64,000 nucleotides of DNA from Roseovarius albus (GCF_900172335.1 NZ_FWFX01000001.1:1-64000); one strand, 5' to 3'. Positions 20,039 through 28,736 are shown, numbered from the stretch's first letter. The notes: a model not told the origin generated them from the letters alone. A program made the numbers and translations.

Positions 20039-20767
20039 ATGGGAATTCTCGACAAACATAAGGTTCTGGAAAAGAACGTCACTCTTCTGGCAATCTTCTC
20101 CTTTCTGGTTGTAACCATTGGTGGGATTGTGCAGATCGCGCCGCTCTTCTGGCTTGAAAACACCATCGAGGATGTGGAAGGCATGCGCCCCTACACTCCG
20201 CTGGAGCTTGCCGGACGCGACATCTACATCCGCGAAGGCTGCTATGTCTGCCACAGTCAGATGATCCGTCCGATGCGTGACGAGGTGGAACGCTATGGCC
20301 ACTACAGCCTTGCGGCCGAATCCAAATATGACCACCCGCATCAATGGGGGTCCAAGCGGACCGGGCCAGATTTGGCGCGTGTTGGTGGGCGCTATTCGGA
20401 CGAGTGGCATGTAGACCACCTGCGCGACCCGCAATCCGTGGTACCGGAGTCTATCATGCCGAAGTATGGCTATCTCGAAGATCAGCGGATCGATGGTGAG
20501 TATATGGAGGATCTGCTGGCCACGCATAAGCTGGTTGGAGTGCCATATACGAACGAGATGGTCGAAAATGCTTCTGCTGATTTCCGGGCGCAAGCTGATC
20601 CAGATTCGGATTATGACGGATTGCTGGAACGCTATGGCGAAGAAATACAGATACGCAACTTTGATGGCGCCGCTGGTATTTCCGAGGCAGACGCGTTGAT
20701 CGCTTATCTTCAAATGCTGGGGACATTGGTTGATTTCTCGACCTTTAACCCTGTCGCAAGTCGCTAA
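20039..20767 (+). CDS. ccoO: cbb3-type cytochrome c oxidase subunit II (monoheme cytochrome c)
   Basis: This 242-residue protein has an N-terminal membrane anchor ([20 protein letters not shown]) and a periplasmic domain with one heme c site, CYVCH, in the conserved [14 protein letters not shown] context. The family blocks [13 protein letters not shown] and [15 protein letters not shown] follow, with a distal Met in [10 protein letters not shown]. CcoO passes electrons from CcoP to CcoN. It starts after GAGGAGGGAC, 15 bp after ccoN. Confidence 0.97.
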   Translation: MGILDKHKVLEKNVTLLAIFSFLVVTIGGIVQIAPLFWLENTIEDVEGMRPYTPLELAGRDIYIREGCYVCHSQMIRPMRDEVERYGHYSLAAESKYDHPHQWGSKRTGPDLARVGGRYSDEWHVDHLRDPQSVVPESIMPKYGYLEDQRIDGEYMEDLLATHKLVGVPYTNEMVENASADFRAQADPDSDYDGLLERYGEEIQIRNFDGAAGISEADALIAYLQMLGTLVDFSTFNPVASR

Positions 20768-20774
20768 GGAGAGA

Positions 20775-20972
20775 ATGATGGAAACCTATTCGCTTCTTCG
20801 TGAAATTGCAGACAGCTGGATGTTGTTGGCGTTGTTCATCTTCTTTGTCGGCATGGCCATATGGGTGTTCCGTCCCGGCTCGACCAAGATTTACAACGAT
20901 CCTGCCAACATTCCTTTCCGGCATGAAGACAAGCCTGCATCCGAGGATGCAGACAGCGCCAAGGAGGCGTGA
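20775..20972 (+). CDS. ccoQ: cbb3-type oxidase subunit CcoQ (FixQ)
   Basis: This is a 65-residue single-helix membrane protein (MMETYSLLREIADSW, then LLALFIFFVGMAIWVFRPG) with a charged tail. It is the small CcoQ/FixQ subunit that stabilises the cbb3 complex. The open frame runs back into ccoO. The double ATG at 20775 follows AAGGAGAG and is the obvious start. Its stop overlaps the SD region of ccoP. Confidence 0.93.
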   Translation: MMETYSLLREIADSWMLLALFIFFVGMAIWVFRPGSTKIYNDPANIPFRHEDKPASEDADSAKEA

Positions 20973-20977
20973 AAGAG

Positions 20978-21841
20978 ATGGCAAAACATCAAAAAGACGA
21001 GAAGAAAGAACCGGATACCACAGGCCATGAATGGGATGGAATCCGCGAGTATGACAATCCGATGCCACGCTGGTGGCTCTGGGTGCTTTACCTGACCATC
21101 ATCTGGGGGCTCTGGTATTCAATCGCCTATCCCGCTTGGCCACTGATTTCCAAGGCGACCGCGGGATACAAAGATTGGTCCAGTCGTGAACAATTGGCCG
21201 AAGATATGACTGCATTCGACGAGTTGAATGCTCCGTGGAACGCGAAGCTAGACGAAACGCCTCTGACGGAAATATCCGCTGATGCCGAATTGGAACTGTA
21301 TGCAGTCAATTCTGGTGGCGCAGTATTCCGGACTTGGTGCGCGCAATGTCACGGATCCGGTGCTGCTGGTGCACCGGGGTATCCGAACCTTCTGGATAAT
21401 GCTTGGCTTTGGGGTGGCTCAATCGAGGATATTTATTTTTCCGTCAAGCACGGTATCCGCAACGACGACGATGAAGATGCTCGCTATTCGCAGATGCCTG
21501 CCTTCGGAGAAATCTTGGATAAAGAGCAGATTGTTCAAGTCACTCAATACGTAATGTCCCTCAGCAGTGCCCAAAGCGATGACGCCGCTGCCAAAGCTGG
21601 AGAGATGATCTTTCAGGACAATTGCGCATCTTGTCATGGCGAGGACGGTAAGGGTGATCGCGAACAAGGAGCGCCCAATCTTACTGATGCGATCTGGTTG
21701 TATGGTGGCAGCGAAGAAGATTTAACAGAAACGATCACATACAGCCGCTTTGGCGTTATGCCTGCGTGGTCCGGTCGCTTGACTGAGGCGCAGGTGCGCG
21801 CGGTTTCAACATATGTTCACCAACTCGGCGGTGGTGAATAA
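20978..21841 (+). CDS. ccoP: cbb3-type cytochrome c oxidase subunit III (diheme cytochrome c)
   Basis: This protein has 287 residues from the ATG at 20978, which is preceded by AAGGAGG at about 10 nt; an in-frame GTG at 20969 is less likely. The N-terminus is hydrophilic (TTGHEWDGIREYDNPMPRWW), then a membrane helix, then two cytochrome c domains with CAQCH and CASCH heme sites and distal methionines in YSQMPAFG and FGVMPAWSG. CcoP is the electron entry point from cytochrome c. A terminator directly after it ends the operon. Confidence 0.96.
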   Translation: MAKHQKDEKKEPDTTGHEWDGIREYDNPMPRWWLWVLYLTIIWGLWYSIAYPAWPLISKATAGYKDWSSREQLAEDMTAFDELNAPWNAKLDETPLTEISADAELELYAVNSGGAVFRTWCAQCHGSGAAGAPGYPNLLDNAWLWGGSIEDIYFSVKHGIRNDDDEDARYSQMPAFGEILDKEQIVQVTQYVMSLSSAQSDDAAAKAGEMIFQDNCASCHGEDGKGDREQGAPNLTDAIWLYGGSEEDLTETITYSRFGVMPAWSGRLTEAQVRAVSTYVHQLGGGE

Positions 21842-21848
21842 CGAAATA

Positions 21849-21877
21849 ACCGAAGGCATTTGCGTGCCTTCGGTTTT
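21849..21877 (+). terminator. Rho-independent terminator after ccoP
   Basis: ACCGAAGGCA and TGCCTTCGGT form a perfect ten-pair stem with a six-base loop (TTTGCG), followed by a short T run (TTTT, counting the last base of the stem). It closes ccoNOQP. Confidence 0.9.
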
Positions 21878-21958
21878 GGTGCCGGGGATCCCGTCCTGTT
21901 CGCGCGTTTCCGGAAAACCCGGCACCAAGCTTAAACATTGGTTTGAACTCTTTCAATA

Positions 21959-22096
21959 TCACTGATTGCGACGTGACGAACTTGTGACAGGTCGGATGAA
22001 GAACCTGTGTTCATTCAAGGTATGCGGCTCTTTTGACAGTTCTGTCGTGCCTGTGCGGCTGGCGGTCATGAAAGATTTTGCAAAAATTCCAAGCAT
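21959..22096 (-). CDS. Putative 45-residue small protein divergent from a LysR regulator
   Basis: A short frame starts at the ATG at 22096, preceded by AAGAGGAGATCATC. That is a strong AGGAG at good distance. It encodes a basic, Ser/Thr/Arg-rich peptide beginning MLGIFAKSFMTAS and ending SSSRRNQ. There is no domain I recognise and no membrane segment. Support comes from the SD, the divergent arrangement with the LysR gene and the palindromic region between them. Codon use alone is not decisive at this length, so it may be spurious. The longer open frame to 22159 adds residues lacking an SD. Confidence 0.4.
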   Translation of the reverse strand: MLGIFAKSFMTASRTGTTELSKEPHTLNEHRFFIRPVTSSSRRNQ

Positions 22097-22169
22097 GATG
22101 ATCTCCTCTTGGCTTTGAAACATGTAATGAATATGGACTTTTATTAGGAATAATGCCAATCATGAAAAA

Positions 22170-22194
22170 TACATATATGTAAGGTGATATTACA
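22170..22194. promoter_or_regulatory. Likely operator of the LysR regulator
   Basis: TACATATATGTA (22170-22181) is a perfect 12-bp palindrome. It overlaps TGTAA-N7-TTACA (22178-22194), a second dyad of the T-N-A class bound by LysR proteins. Both lie just before the LysR start, between it and the divergent 45-residue ORF. Confidence 0.5.
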
Positions 22195-22196
22195 TA

Positions 22197-23084
22197 ATGA
22201 ATTGGCGCAATCTTCCCCCTTTGACGGCGCTACGCGCCTTTTCGGCCTTTGCGGAAGAGGGGGGCGTGCTGGCTGCAGGAGAACAATTGAATGTCAGCCA
22301 TGCGGCCATCAGTCAGCAAATACGAGCGTTAGAAGGGTTTATGGGAGTCTCCTTGGTGGATCGTTCTGCCCGCCAGATGGTGTTGACCACCGAAGGGGAA
22401 CGCTTGGCCAAATCTCTGCGAACTGGATTTGGTGAAATTTCTCATTGCGTGCGTGAATTGATGCAAGTGGACGCAAATCGCGCCGTTCAAATCACAGCAA
22501 CACCACGTTTTGCCGCCAGTTGGCTGATGCCGCGTCTGAACGATTTTCAGACCCGCCATCCCGATATCAACCTGATGATAAACCCGGCCCCCCAGCTCAC
22601 AGATCCCTCGCCTGGGGGCATCGATGTGGCACTGCGGTTTGGTACTGGGATCTGGCCAGGGCTGGATGTCGAAATGCTGGTGCCGACCAGCATGGTGGTT
22701 GTGGCCTCACCGTCGTTGGTCGGAAGCTGTGACATTCAAACCGCTGCAGACCTTCTTCAGTTTCGCTGGCTGCAGGAACTGGGCACCGACGAAACCCACG
22801 ACTGGATGCAATCGCATGGGGTCATTGATGATCAGGTCGAACGTATCAGCCAGATGCCAGGGAACCTCATTCTGGATGGCGTATTAAACGGGCAAGGTTT
22901 GACCATCACAGCCCTTTCATTGGTTCGTGATTATGTTGATGCTGGCCAACTGCAAGTCCTGTTTCAGGATGAAGGCGACACCGGATATCACATTGTGACC
23001 CGGCGCGAGGCTCACCGATCTTCAGTTAAAACTTTTCTAACGTGGTTGCGGCGGCAGGCCGCGTTGGAACCCGCGAAGAGGTGA
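22197..23084 (+). CDS. LysR-family transcriptional regulator (GcvA-like)
   Basis: This 295-residue protein has an N-terminal winged helix (PPLTALRAFSAFAEEGGVLAAGEQL, then VSHAAISQQIRALEG) and a periplasmic-binding-like effector domain. The start NWRNLPPLTALRAF and later ATPRFAASWLMPRLNDFQ-RHPDINLM are the style of the GcvA/AmpR subgroup. No effector can be named. It interrupts the two cco operons but has its own palindromic control region. It may regulate itself and the small ORF on the other strand. Confidence 0.88.
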   Translation: MNWRNLPPLTALRAFSAFAEEGGVLAAGEQLNVSHAAISQQIRALEGFMGVSLVDRSARQMVLTTEGERLAKSLRTGFGEISHCVRELMQVDANRAVQITATPRFAASWLMPRLNDFQTRHPDINLMINPAPQLTDPSPGGIDVALRFGTGIWPGLDVEMLVPTSMVVVASPSLVGSCDIQTAADLLQFRWLQELGTDETHDWMQSHGVIDDQVERISQMPGNLILDGVLNGQGLTITALSLVRDYVDAGQLQVLFQDEGDTGYHIVTRREAHRSSVKTFLTWLRRQAALEPAKR

Positions 23085-23105
23085 ATTATATTTCGAAGCA
23101 AGCGT

Positions 23106-23119
23106 TTGATGCAGGTCAA
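23106..23119. promoter_or_regulatory. FNR-type box upstream of ccoG
   Basis: TTGATGCAGGTCAA matches TTGAT-N4-ATCAA except for one base (GTCAA in the right half). It lies about 62 bp upstream of the ccoG start. It is the likely activator site for ccoGHIS. Confidence 0.78.
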
Positions 23120-23181
23120 TGCTATAGTCATCGCAGGATGAAACAAGGCCGCTAGCAATTTGCAAGACTGAGGGTGCACCA

Positions 23182-24618
23182 GTGTCACAAAGCCAGCCCG
23201 AGAGCCCACCAAGCCTTTATGCCGCTCGAGAGCCGGTGTTTCCAAAGCGCGTGTCGGGTAAGTTCCGCAATCTAAAATGGGTCATCATGCTGGTGACCTT
23301 AGGGATCTACTATGTGATTCCCTGGGTCAGGTGGGACCGCGGTTCTGAATTACCTGATCAGGCGGTCTTGGTTGATATGGCGGGCAGGCGATTTTACTTC
23401 TTCTGGATCGAGATTTGGCCACATGAATTCTATTTCGTGGCGGGATTGTTGGTTATGGCTGGGTTGGGCCTCTTTCTCTTCACTTCGGCCCTGGGACGGG
23501 TGTGGTGTGGCTATGCCTGCCCACAAACCGTTTGGACTGATTTGTTCATTCTGGTCGAACGTTGGATCGAAGGTGACAGAAACGCGCGCCTGCGTTTGCA
23601 CCGACAGAAGAAATGGGATTTTCGCAAGGCGCGTTTGCGGGTGACCAAATGGATTGTTTGGTTGTTGATTGCGGTTGGAACCGGCGGTGCTTGGGTCTTC
23701 TACTTTGCCGATGCGCCGACGCTGTTGGTCGATTTGTTCACATTGAATGCGCATCCGGTGGCCTACAGCACGGTCGCGATCCTGACGGCCACGACCTTCA
23801 TCTTTGGTGGCTTCGCCCGCGAACAGATCTGCATTTACGCCTGCCCTTGGCCTCGCATTCAAGCCGCGATGATGGATGAGGATACACTTGTTGTTGGCTA
23901 TCGCGACTGGCGCGGAGAGCCACGCAAACATTCCAAGGAGATCACCGAAGATACACCACAAGGCGACTGCATCGATTGCATGGCCTGTGTGAATGTCTGC
24001 CCGGTGGGGATTGACATTCGCGATGGCCAGCAGATGGAATGTATTACCTGTGCCCTGTGTATTGATGCCTGTGATGACATTATGGAAAAGGTCGGCAAAC
24101 CGCGTGGGCTGATTGATTATATGGCGCTGACCGATGAGGTGAGCGAGCGCGAGGGCAAGCAGGTCAAACCGGTTTGGAAACACATCCTGCGACCACGCAC
24201 GATCCTCTACACATCGCTGTGGTCTCTGGTCGGGATTGGTCTGGTTTTCGCACTCTTTATTCGGGCTGACATCAATATGACCGTCGCCCCAGTGCGCAAT
24301 CCGACTTATGTCGTGCTGTCAGATGGCGCGATCCGCAACACATATGAAATTCGGCTGCGCAACAAACTCGGTGAAAGCCGTGAATTTGCGCTTTCAACAA
24401 GTGGCAGTGACGCCTTGCAGCTCCAACTTGAGGGTTTGTCAGATAATATCGTTGAAATGCCAGCCGATGCGCAAAAACTACAGCGTGTTTATCTTGTGGC
24501 GCCCGCTGGCTCTGATCCGGCCTCCGCCGAGACAACAAATGTCCGGCTTTGGGTCGAAGATGTAGAAAACGGTGAGCGCGCGTCCAAGGACACGGTCTTT
24601 AACGGAAAGTCAAACTGA
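23182..24618 (+). CDS. ccoG: Polyferredoxin CcoG (RdxB/FixG family)
   Basis: This is a 478-residue membrane iron-sulfur protein with a GTG start. It has about five membrane helices. Conserved cysteines lie in CGYACPQTVWTD and CIYACPWPRIQAAM, and two [4Fe-4S] ferredoxin motifs in DCIDCMACVNVCPVGID and CITCALCIDACDD. The C-terminal domain is immunoglobulin-like. CcoG takes part in cbb3 assembly and is reported to act as a cupric reductase delivering Cu(I). It starts the ccoGHIS operon behind an FNR box, and its stop overlaps the ccoH start by one base. Confidence 0.96.
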   Translation: MSQSQPESPPSLYAAREPVFPKRVSGKFRNLKWVIMLVTLGIYYVIPWVRWDRGSELPDQAVLVDMAGRRFYFFWIEIWPHEFYFVAGLLVMAGLGLFLFTSALGRVWCGYACPQTVWTDLFILVERWIEGDRNARLRLHRQKKWDFRKARLRVTKWIVWLLIAVGTGGAWVFYFADAPTLLVDLFTLNAHPVAYSTVAILTATTFIFGGFAREQICIYACPWPRIQAAMMDEDTLVVGYRDWRGEPRKHSKEITEDTPQGDCIDCMACVNVCPVGIDIRDGQQMECITCALCIDACDDIMEKVGKPRGLIDYMALTDEVSEREGKQVKPVWKHILRPRTILYTSLWSLVGIGLVFALFIRADINMTVAPVRNPTYVVLSDGAIRNTYEIRLRNKLGESREFALSTSGSDALQLQLEGLSDNIVEMPADAQKLQRVYLVAPAGSDPASAETTNVRLWVEDVENGERASKDTVFNGKSN

Positions 24619-25073
24619 TGGCAGAACGACAAATCACCGGGCGGCAGGTTTTTATCGGGTTTGCGATTGCCTTCGGCGTGATCATCAGCGTGAATCTCTG
24701 GTTGGCTTGGTCCGCCGTGACTACGTTCCCGGGACTTGAAGTGAAGAACTCTTACGTCGCCAGTCAGAGCTTTGATGAAGACCGCGTCGCCCAAGAGGCC
24801 TTGGGGTGGAGCGTACAGGCTGATTACGCCCCTGGTGTTTTAACGCTGGCCATCACCGACAAGCAAGGGCAGCCTGTGAAGGCGCAAATGCTGCAAGCAA
24901 CGGTTGGCCGTGCCACCCACGTGGCCGAGGATGTGACACCAGAGTTCCAGTATTCTAGCGGTACCTATATCGCGCCAATTCTGCTGGGCGATGGCAATTG
25001 GAATATTCGCATGGTGGCCACCGCGCAGGATGGCACGGAATTCCGCCAACGCGTGGTTATGCACAAGGAGTAA
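24618..25073 (+). CDS. ccoH: cbb3 oxidase assembly protein CcoH (FixH)
   Basis: This is a 151-residue protein with one N-terminal membrane helix (GRQVFIGFAIAFGVIISVNLWLAW) and a periplasmic beta domain. The FixH signature region is FPGLEVKNSYVASQSFDED, then QEALGWSV. It is needed for stable assembly of the cbb3 oxidase and interacts with CcoN. The ATGA overlap with ccoG and the short gap to ccoI show translational coupling within the operon. Confidence 0.93.
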   Translation: MAERQITGRQVFIGFAIAFGVIISVNLWLAWSAVTTFPGLEVKNSYVASQSFDEDRVAQEALGWSVQADYAPGVLTLAITDKQGQPVKAQMLQATVGRATHVAEDVTPEFQYSSGTYIAPILLGDGNWNIRMVATAQDGTEFRQRVVMHKE

Positions 25074-25078
25074 AGGGC

Positions 25079-27256
25079 ATGACCGCAACCGCACGACCAA
25101 CCCTTGTGGCCTGCCCGGCTTGCGCGGCCGCCCCGTCTGTGCAGCCGGTCGAGATCCCAAAGGGGGCGCAACTGGCCCTGTCTTTGCCGACCATTCATTG
25201 CTCCGCTTGTATTGCCAAGATCGAGCGTGGATTGAATGCACATCCGTCTGTGGAGTCCGCCCGGGTTAACCTGACCTTGAAGCGCGCGCATATCGTGGCC
25301 GCGCCCGAGACAGATGTGACGGATATGGTCGCCTTGGTCGAGGGGTTGGGATATGAGGCGCACGAGCTTGATTTGGCTGCATTAAGCGCGACTGAGACTG
25401 ATAAAGCTGGGCGGGATATCCTGATGCGGCTGGCGGTGGCAGGGTTCGCGTCCATGAACGTGATGCTGCTGTCTGTCGCGGTCTGGTCCGGGGCTGAGGA
25501 TGCCACACGCGATCTGTTTCACTGGATTTCCGCAGCGATTGCCTTGCCTGCAATCGCCTTTGCCGGACAGCCCTTTTTCCGCAACGCTTGGGCGGCGTTG
25601 TCGAAACGCAGCCTGAACATGGATGTGCCCATTTCCCTAGCGATCCTGCTGGCAGTGGTGACATCGTTGTGGGAAACCGCTCTGTCCGGCGCGCATGCTT
25701 ACTTCGATGCGGCGCTAATGCTCACGTTTTTCCTGTTGGCGGGACGGTATCTAGATCATAGGACGCGGGCTGTTGCGCGATCTGCGGCAGAGGAACTCAC
25801 CGCGCTCGAAGTGCCGCGTGCTTTTAGGCTTGTGGATGGTGAAGAACAGGAAGTGGCTGTTTCAGAGTTGGGCGTTGGAGATCTGATCCGTGTACGTCCC
25901 GGTGGCAGGATGCCTGTGGACGGCGAGGTCATCGAAGGCACATCTGAGCTGGACCGGTCGCTTCTGACCGGGGAAACCCTGCCAATCCTCGCTGAAGTGG
26001 GGCAGGCGGTGTCTGCGGGAGAGGTGAACCTGACGGGACCTTTGATCATTCGAGCAACAGCGGTGGGACAGGACACATCACTACATCAAATGGCCGACCT
26101 GGTGGCCATCGCGGAATCGGGGCGGTCGCGTTACACATCATTGGCGGACAGTGCGGCAAAGCTTTATGCGCCCGGGGTGCATTTCATGTCGGCTTTGGCC
26201 TTTCTGGGTTGGTATCTCTACACATGGGACCTCCGTACGGCGCTCAATATCGCGGCTGCCGTGTTGATCATCACTTGTCCTTGTGCATTGGGGCTGGCGG
26301 TCCCCGCGGTGACCACAGCGGCCTCGGGGCGATTGTTTCGCAAAGGGTTGCTGATCAAACATGAAACCGCATTGGAGCGGTTGGCGACTGTGGACACGGT
26401 TGTTTTTGACAAGACCGGGACGTTGACTGAGGGCGTGCCAAAAGTGACAAATGCCGCTGAAATACCACCTGAAAAATTTATGTTGGCTATGGGATTGGCA
26501 CATGGATCATCTCATCCGCTGGCACAAGCCATCGTGCGCACTGGAGCGGCGTTGGGTGTCGAGGCCGTGAAACTGACCGATATAATCGAAACGCCCGGTT
26601 ACGGCACAACAGGGCAATGGAATGGGCAAAAGGTTATGCTCGGTCGTGCAACATGGACTGGGGCGCCTGAAGGACAAAGAACTGCTACGTACTTAAAAGT
26701 CGGAGACGCTAAACCGGTGGCATTTACGTTCAGTGACCGATTGAGAGAGGGCGCTGCGGAAGCTGTCGAGGCATTAAAGACTTCTGGCAAAGAGGTGCAC
26801 TTGCTGTCGGGGGATAGCGAGGGCGCGGTGTCAGAATTGGCACAGCGCTTAGGGATTGAGCGTTTTGAGGCGGGTGTGTTACCTGCGGGAAAAGTCAGTT
26901 ATATCAACGATATGTCCGATAGTGGCGCGCATGTTCTGATGGTCGGAGACGGGTTGAATGACACGGCGGCGCTGGCGGCGGCGCAGGTGTCAATCTCGCC
27001 GGCGTCCGCCCTGGATGCCGCACGGGTGGCATCGGATATTGTATTGTTGGGCAATGACTTAGCGCCAATTTCGCAGGCTTGTGAGACGGCGAAGTCGGCG
27101 ACGAAACGGATCAGGGAAAACTTTCGGATTGCGACATTGTACAATATCATTGCCGTCCCGCTGGCAGTGGCCGGATTGGCGACGCCTTTGATCGCGGCCT
27201 TGGCCATGTCGACGAGTTCGATCACCGTGTCCCTGAATGCCCTGAGACTGAGGTAA
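25079..27256 (+). CDS. ccoI: Copper-translocating P1B-type ATPase CcoI (FixI)
   Basis: This protein has 725 residues from the ATG at 25079; the frame runs back into ccoH, but AAAGGG precedes this ATG. The N-terminus has a ferredoxin-like CPACAA stretch, then a heavy-metal-associated domain with HCSACIAK. Eight membrane helices follow, including the metal-site motif TCPCALGLA. The phosphorylation site is DKTGTLTEG and the hinge is MVGDGLNDTAALAAA. CcoI exports copper across the inner membrane for the CuB centre of CcoN. It is the slow-turnover assembly type rather than a detoxification pump. ccoS follows after 4 bp. Confidence 0.95.
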   Translation: MTATARPTLVACPACAAAPSVQPVEIPKGAQLALSLPTIHCSACIAKIERGLNAHPSVESARVNLTLKRAHIVAAPETDVTDMVALVEGLGYEAHELDLAALSATETDKAGRDILMRLAVAGFASMNVMLLSVAVWSGAEDATRDLFHWISAAIALPAIAFAGQPFFRNAWAALSKRSLNMDVPISLAILLAVVTSLWETALSGAHAYFDAALMLTFFLLAGRYLDHRTRAVARSAAEELTALEVPRAFRLVDGEEQEVAVSELGVGDLIRVRPGGRMPVDGEVIEGTSELDRSLLTGETLPILAEVGQAVSAGEVNLTGPLIIRATAVGQDTSLHQMADLVAIAESGRSRYTSLADSAAKLYAPGVHFMSALAFLGWYLYTWDLRTALNIAAAVLIITCPCALGLAVPAVTTAASGRLFRKGLLIKHETALERLATVDTVVFDKTGTLTEGVPKVTNAAEIPPEKFMLAMGLAHGSSHPLAQAIVRTGAALGVEAVKLTDIIETPGYGTTGQWNGQKVMLGRATWTGAPEGQRTATYLKVGDAKPVAFTFSDRLREGAAEAVEALKTSGKEVHLLSGDSEGAVSELAQRLGIERFEAGVLPAGKVSYINDMSDSGAHVLMVGDGLNDTAALAAAQVSISPASALDAARVASDIVLLGNDLAPISQACETAKSATKRIRENFRIATLYNIIAVPLAVAGLATPLIAALAMSTSSITVSLNALRLR

Positions 27257-27260
27257 GCCT

Positions 27261-27419
27261 ATGAATATCCTCGTCTATCTGATCCCGATTTCGCTGGTTC
27301 TTGGCGGTGTAGGCCTGTTGGCTTTTGTCTATACGGTACGCTCAGATCAGTATGATGACCCCAAGGGCAATGCCAATCGTATCCTGAATGACGACTGGGA
27401 CGACAAGCCCAAACAGTGA
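27261..27419 (+). CDS. ccoS: cbb3 oxidase maturation protein CcoS (FixS)
   Basis: This is a 52-residue protein that starts at the ATG at 27261, 4 bp after ccoI. It has one membrane helix (ILVYLIPISLVLGGVGLLAF) followed by the CcoS pattern VRSDQYDDPKGNANRIL and an acidic tail. CcoS is needed to insert heme b and CuB into the catalytic subunit. It completes ccoGHIS. Confidence 0.93.
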   Translation: MNILVYLIPISLVLGGVGLLAFVYTVRSDQYDDPKGNANRILNDDWDDKPKQ

Positions 27420-27427
27420 GAGGAATT

Positions 27428-27631
27428 ATGTACAAGTTGTACGTGGGTTTTGTACAAAATGCCCACCGAACCAGACGTTATGAAACGTCAGCGTTGCTTA
27501 GTCATGTTTCCGCCGAAATTACCCTATACGAGAAATTGTTGAGAATCATTCTATCAATGGGTGCGATTCCTCAAATCAGAAACAATGGGTTCGCAATGAG
27601 TACGGTTACTCGTTTGATAGACAATAAGTAA
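27428..27631 (+). CDS. Doubtful 67-residue ORF after ccoS
   Basis: An ATG at 27428 follows AGAGGAATT and opens a frame of 67 codons ending 13 bp before the next gene. The peptide (MYKLYVGFVQ..., ending TRLIDNK) is basic, with no recognised motif. The frame covers two striking palindromes (27430-27459) that look like operators, which argues that this is a promoter region rather than a gene. Confidence 0.2.
   Translation: MYKLYVGFVQNAHRTRRYETSALLSHVSAEITLYEKLLRIILSMGAIPQIRNNGFAMSTVTRLIDNK
27430..27459. promoter_or_regulatory. Paired TGTACA-type palindromes upstream of the TPR gene
   Basis: GTACAAGTTGTAC (27430-27442, a perfect 6-1-6 dyad) is followed by TTTTGTACAAAA (27448-27459, a perfect 12-bp palindrome). 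Two dyads sharing GTACA cores about 17 bp apart look like a tandem operator. The regulator is unknown. Confidence 0.45.
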
Positions 27632-27644
27632 GGGTATTAGACCA

Positions 27645-28736
27645 TTGAAATTCATTCAATCTCGAGCAGCGCTGCGAGTGGCTGCCATTTGCGTGATCGC
27701 GTTTTCGGTTGGTTGGGTCGTGCTCAACAAACAAGGGGCAGACAAAACCGATGATATGGAAGCCTATGCGGCCTGTTTGGATCGCAGGCAGGATTCAAAT
27801 CTGATTGTGGAAATTTGCACGCAGATGATTGATGCAGGTGTTTCCTCTGAAATGACACTTTCAGCTTTGCATGTTGAACGTGGCTATGCATTGGATGATT
27901 TGGATAAGTGGCAACAAGCTATTGTTGATTTTGATCGCGCCATCGCGTTGAATCCCGAGAATTATGAAGCATGGCAAGGCAAAAGTTTCGCGCTTGATGG
28001 GCTTGACCAAGATATTGCCGCTTTGGAAGCTGTTGAGACATCTTTGGCAATTGAACCGACCAAGAAGTATAGTGTGAGGCGTAAATTCCGACTTCTTAGG
28101 AAGCTAGAACGATATGAAGAGGCGGATGAATACTACACTCAATTGATGGAAAAATATCCGGCCTTGGAGCAACCAAGGCATTACTGGATGCCCCAACAGC
28201 TTGGCAGGATGCGACTGGCGCTCGAGCAGCATGCTGCCGCTGCTGAGGTGTTGAGGATCGCTGTTCTGGCCAAGCCAAGCGATCAAAATAGCCGGTCATT
28301 GTTTTTTCGGGCCTGTATTGCGCTGGGTCCAGAATGTCCGTCCCTGACGGGGCAAGAGGCTGAGGCGGTATCACCAGAAAGATGCACGGTCATCACAGAA
28401 AATCTGGCAGAGACGCATCCGGATTTTTGGGCTTCGCTGCATCCGGACACTCGTGAAGTGGATGAAGCGCGTGAGACGCAAGCCAATGGCGCGCGGTTGA
28501 CCATCATTGAAGGCGCCTTTGTTTCACATTCGCAAAACATTCTATCAGGTGAAGCAAAACAGGCTGATGCAGAGAGCTATCTTTTATTCGCAGGCCTGCG
28601 CAGATGCGTCGAGGGCGGCGTGCTGTTTAACCCGGTTGCACCCAGTGCCTTGAAGCCAGAAATCGAGCAGCTTCATGGCGGTGCAGTCGGGCAAAATGTG
28701 AGCGATCTTGCTCACCTGCTTGCAATGTCGAAATAG
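27645..28736 (+). CDS. Membrane-anchored TPR protein
   Basis: This 363-residue protein starts at TTG, with AAGGG about 10 bases upstream and no better in-frame start. Residues 10-28 form a signal anchor (LRVAAICVIAFSVGWVVL). The body contains tetratricopeptide helices: ALHVERGYALDDLDKWQQA and IVDFDRAIALNPENYEAW are canonical. The C-terminal 150 residues have paired cysteines (FRACIALGPEC, PERCTVI, LRRCVEG), which suggests a disulfide-bearing periplasmic part. TPR units mediate protein contacts; the partner is unknown. It sits downstream of the ccoGHIS operon after palindromic sites and converges on dacF-like across a shared terminator. Confidence 0.75.
   Translation: MKFIQSRAALRVAAICVIAFSVGWVVLNKQGADKTDDMEAYAACLDRRQDSNLIVEICTQMIDAGVSSEMTLSALHVERGYALDDLDKWQQAIVDFDRAIALNPENYEAWQGKSFALDGLDQDIAALEAVETSLAIEPTKKYSVRRKFRLLRKLERYEEADEYYTQLMEKYPALEQPRHYWMPQQLGRMRLALEQHAAAAEVLRIAVLAKPSDQNSRSLFFRACIALGPECPSLTGQEAEAVSPERCTVITENLAETHPDFWASLHPDTREVDEARETQANGARLTIIEGAFVSHSQNILSGEAKQADAESYLLFAGLRRCVEGGVLFNPVAPSALKPEIEQLHGGAVGQNVSDLAHLLAMSK

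Noticed and set aside
18302..20713. Two long open frames on the minus strand (444 and 358 codons) opposite ccoN and ccoO.
   Set aside because: They are mirror frames of a strongly coding, GC-biased region. The products are His/Arg-rich with no domain, and ccoN and ccoO on the plus strand are certain.
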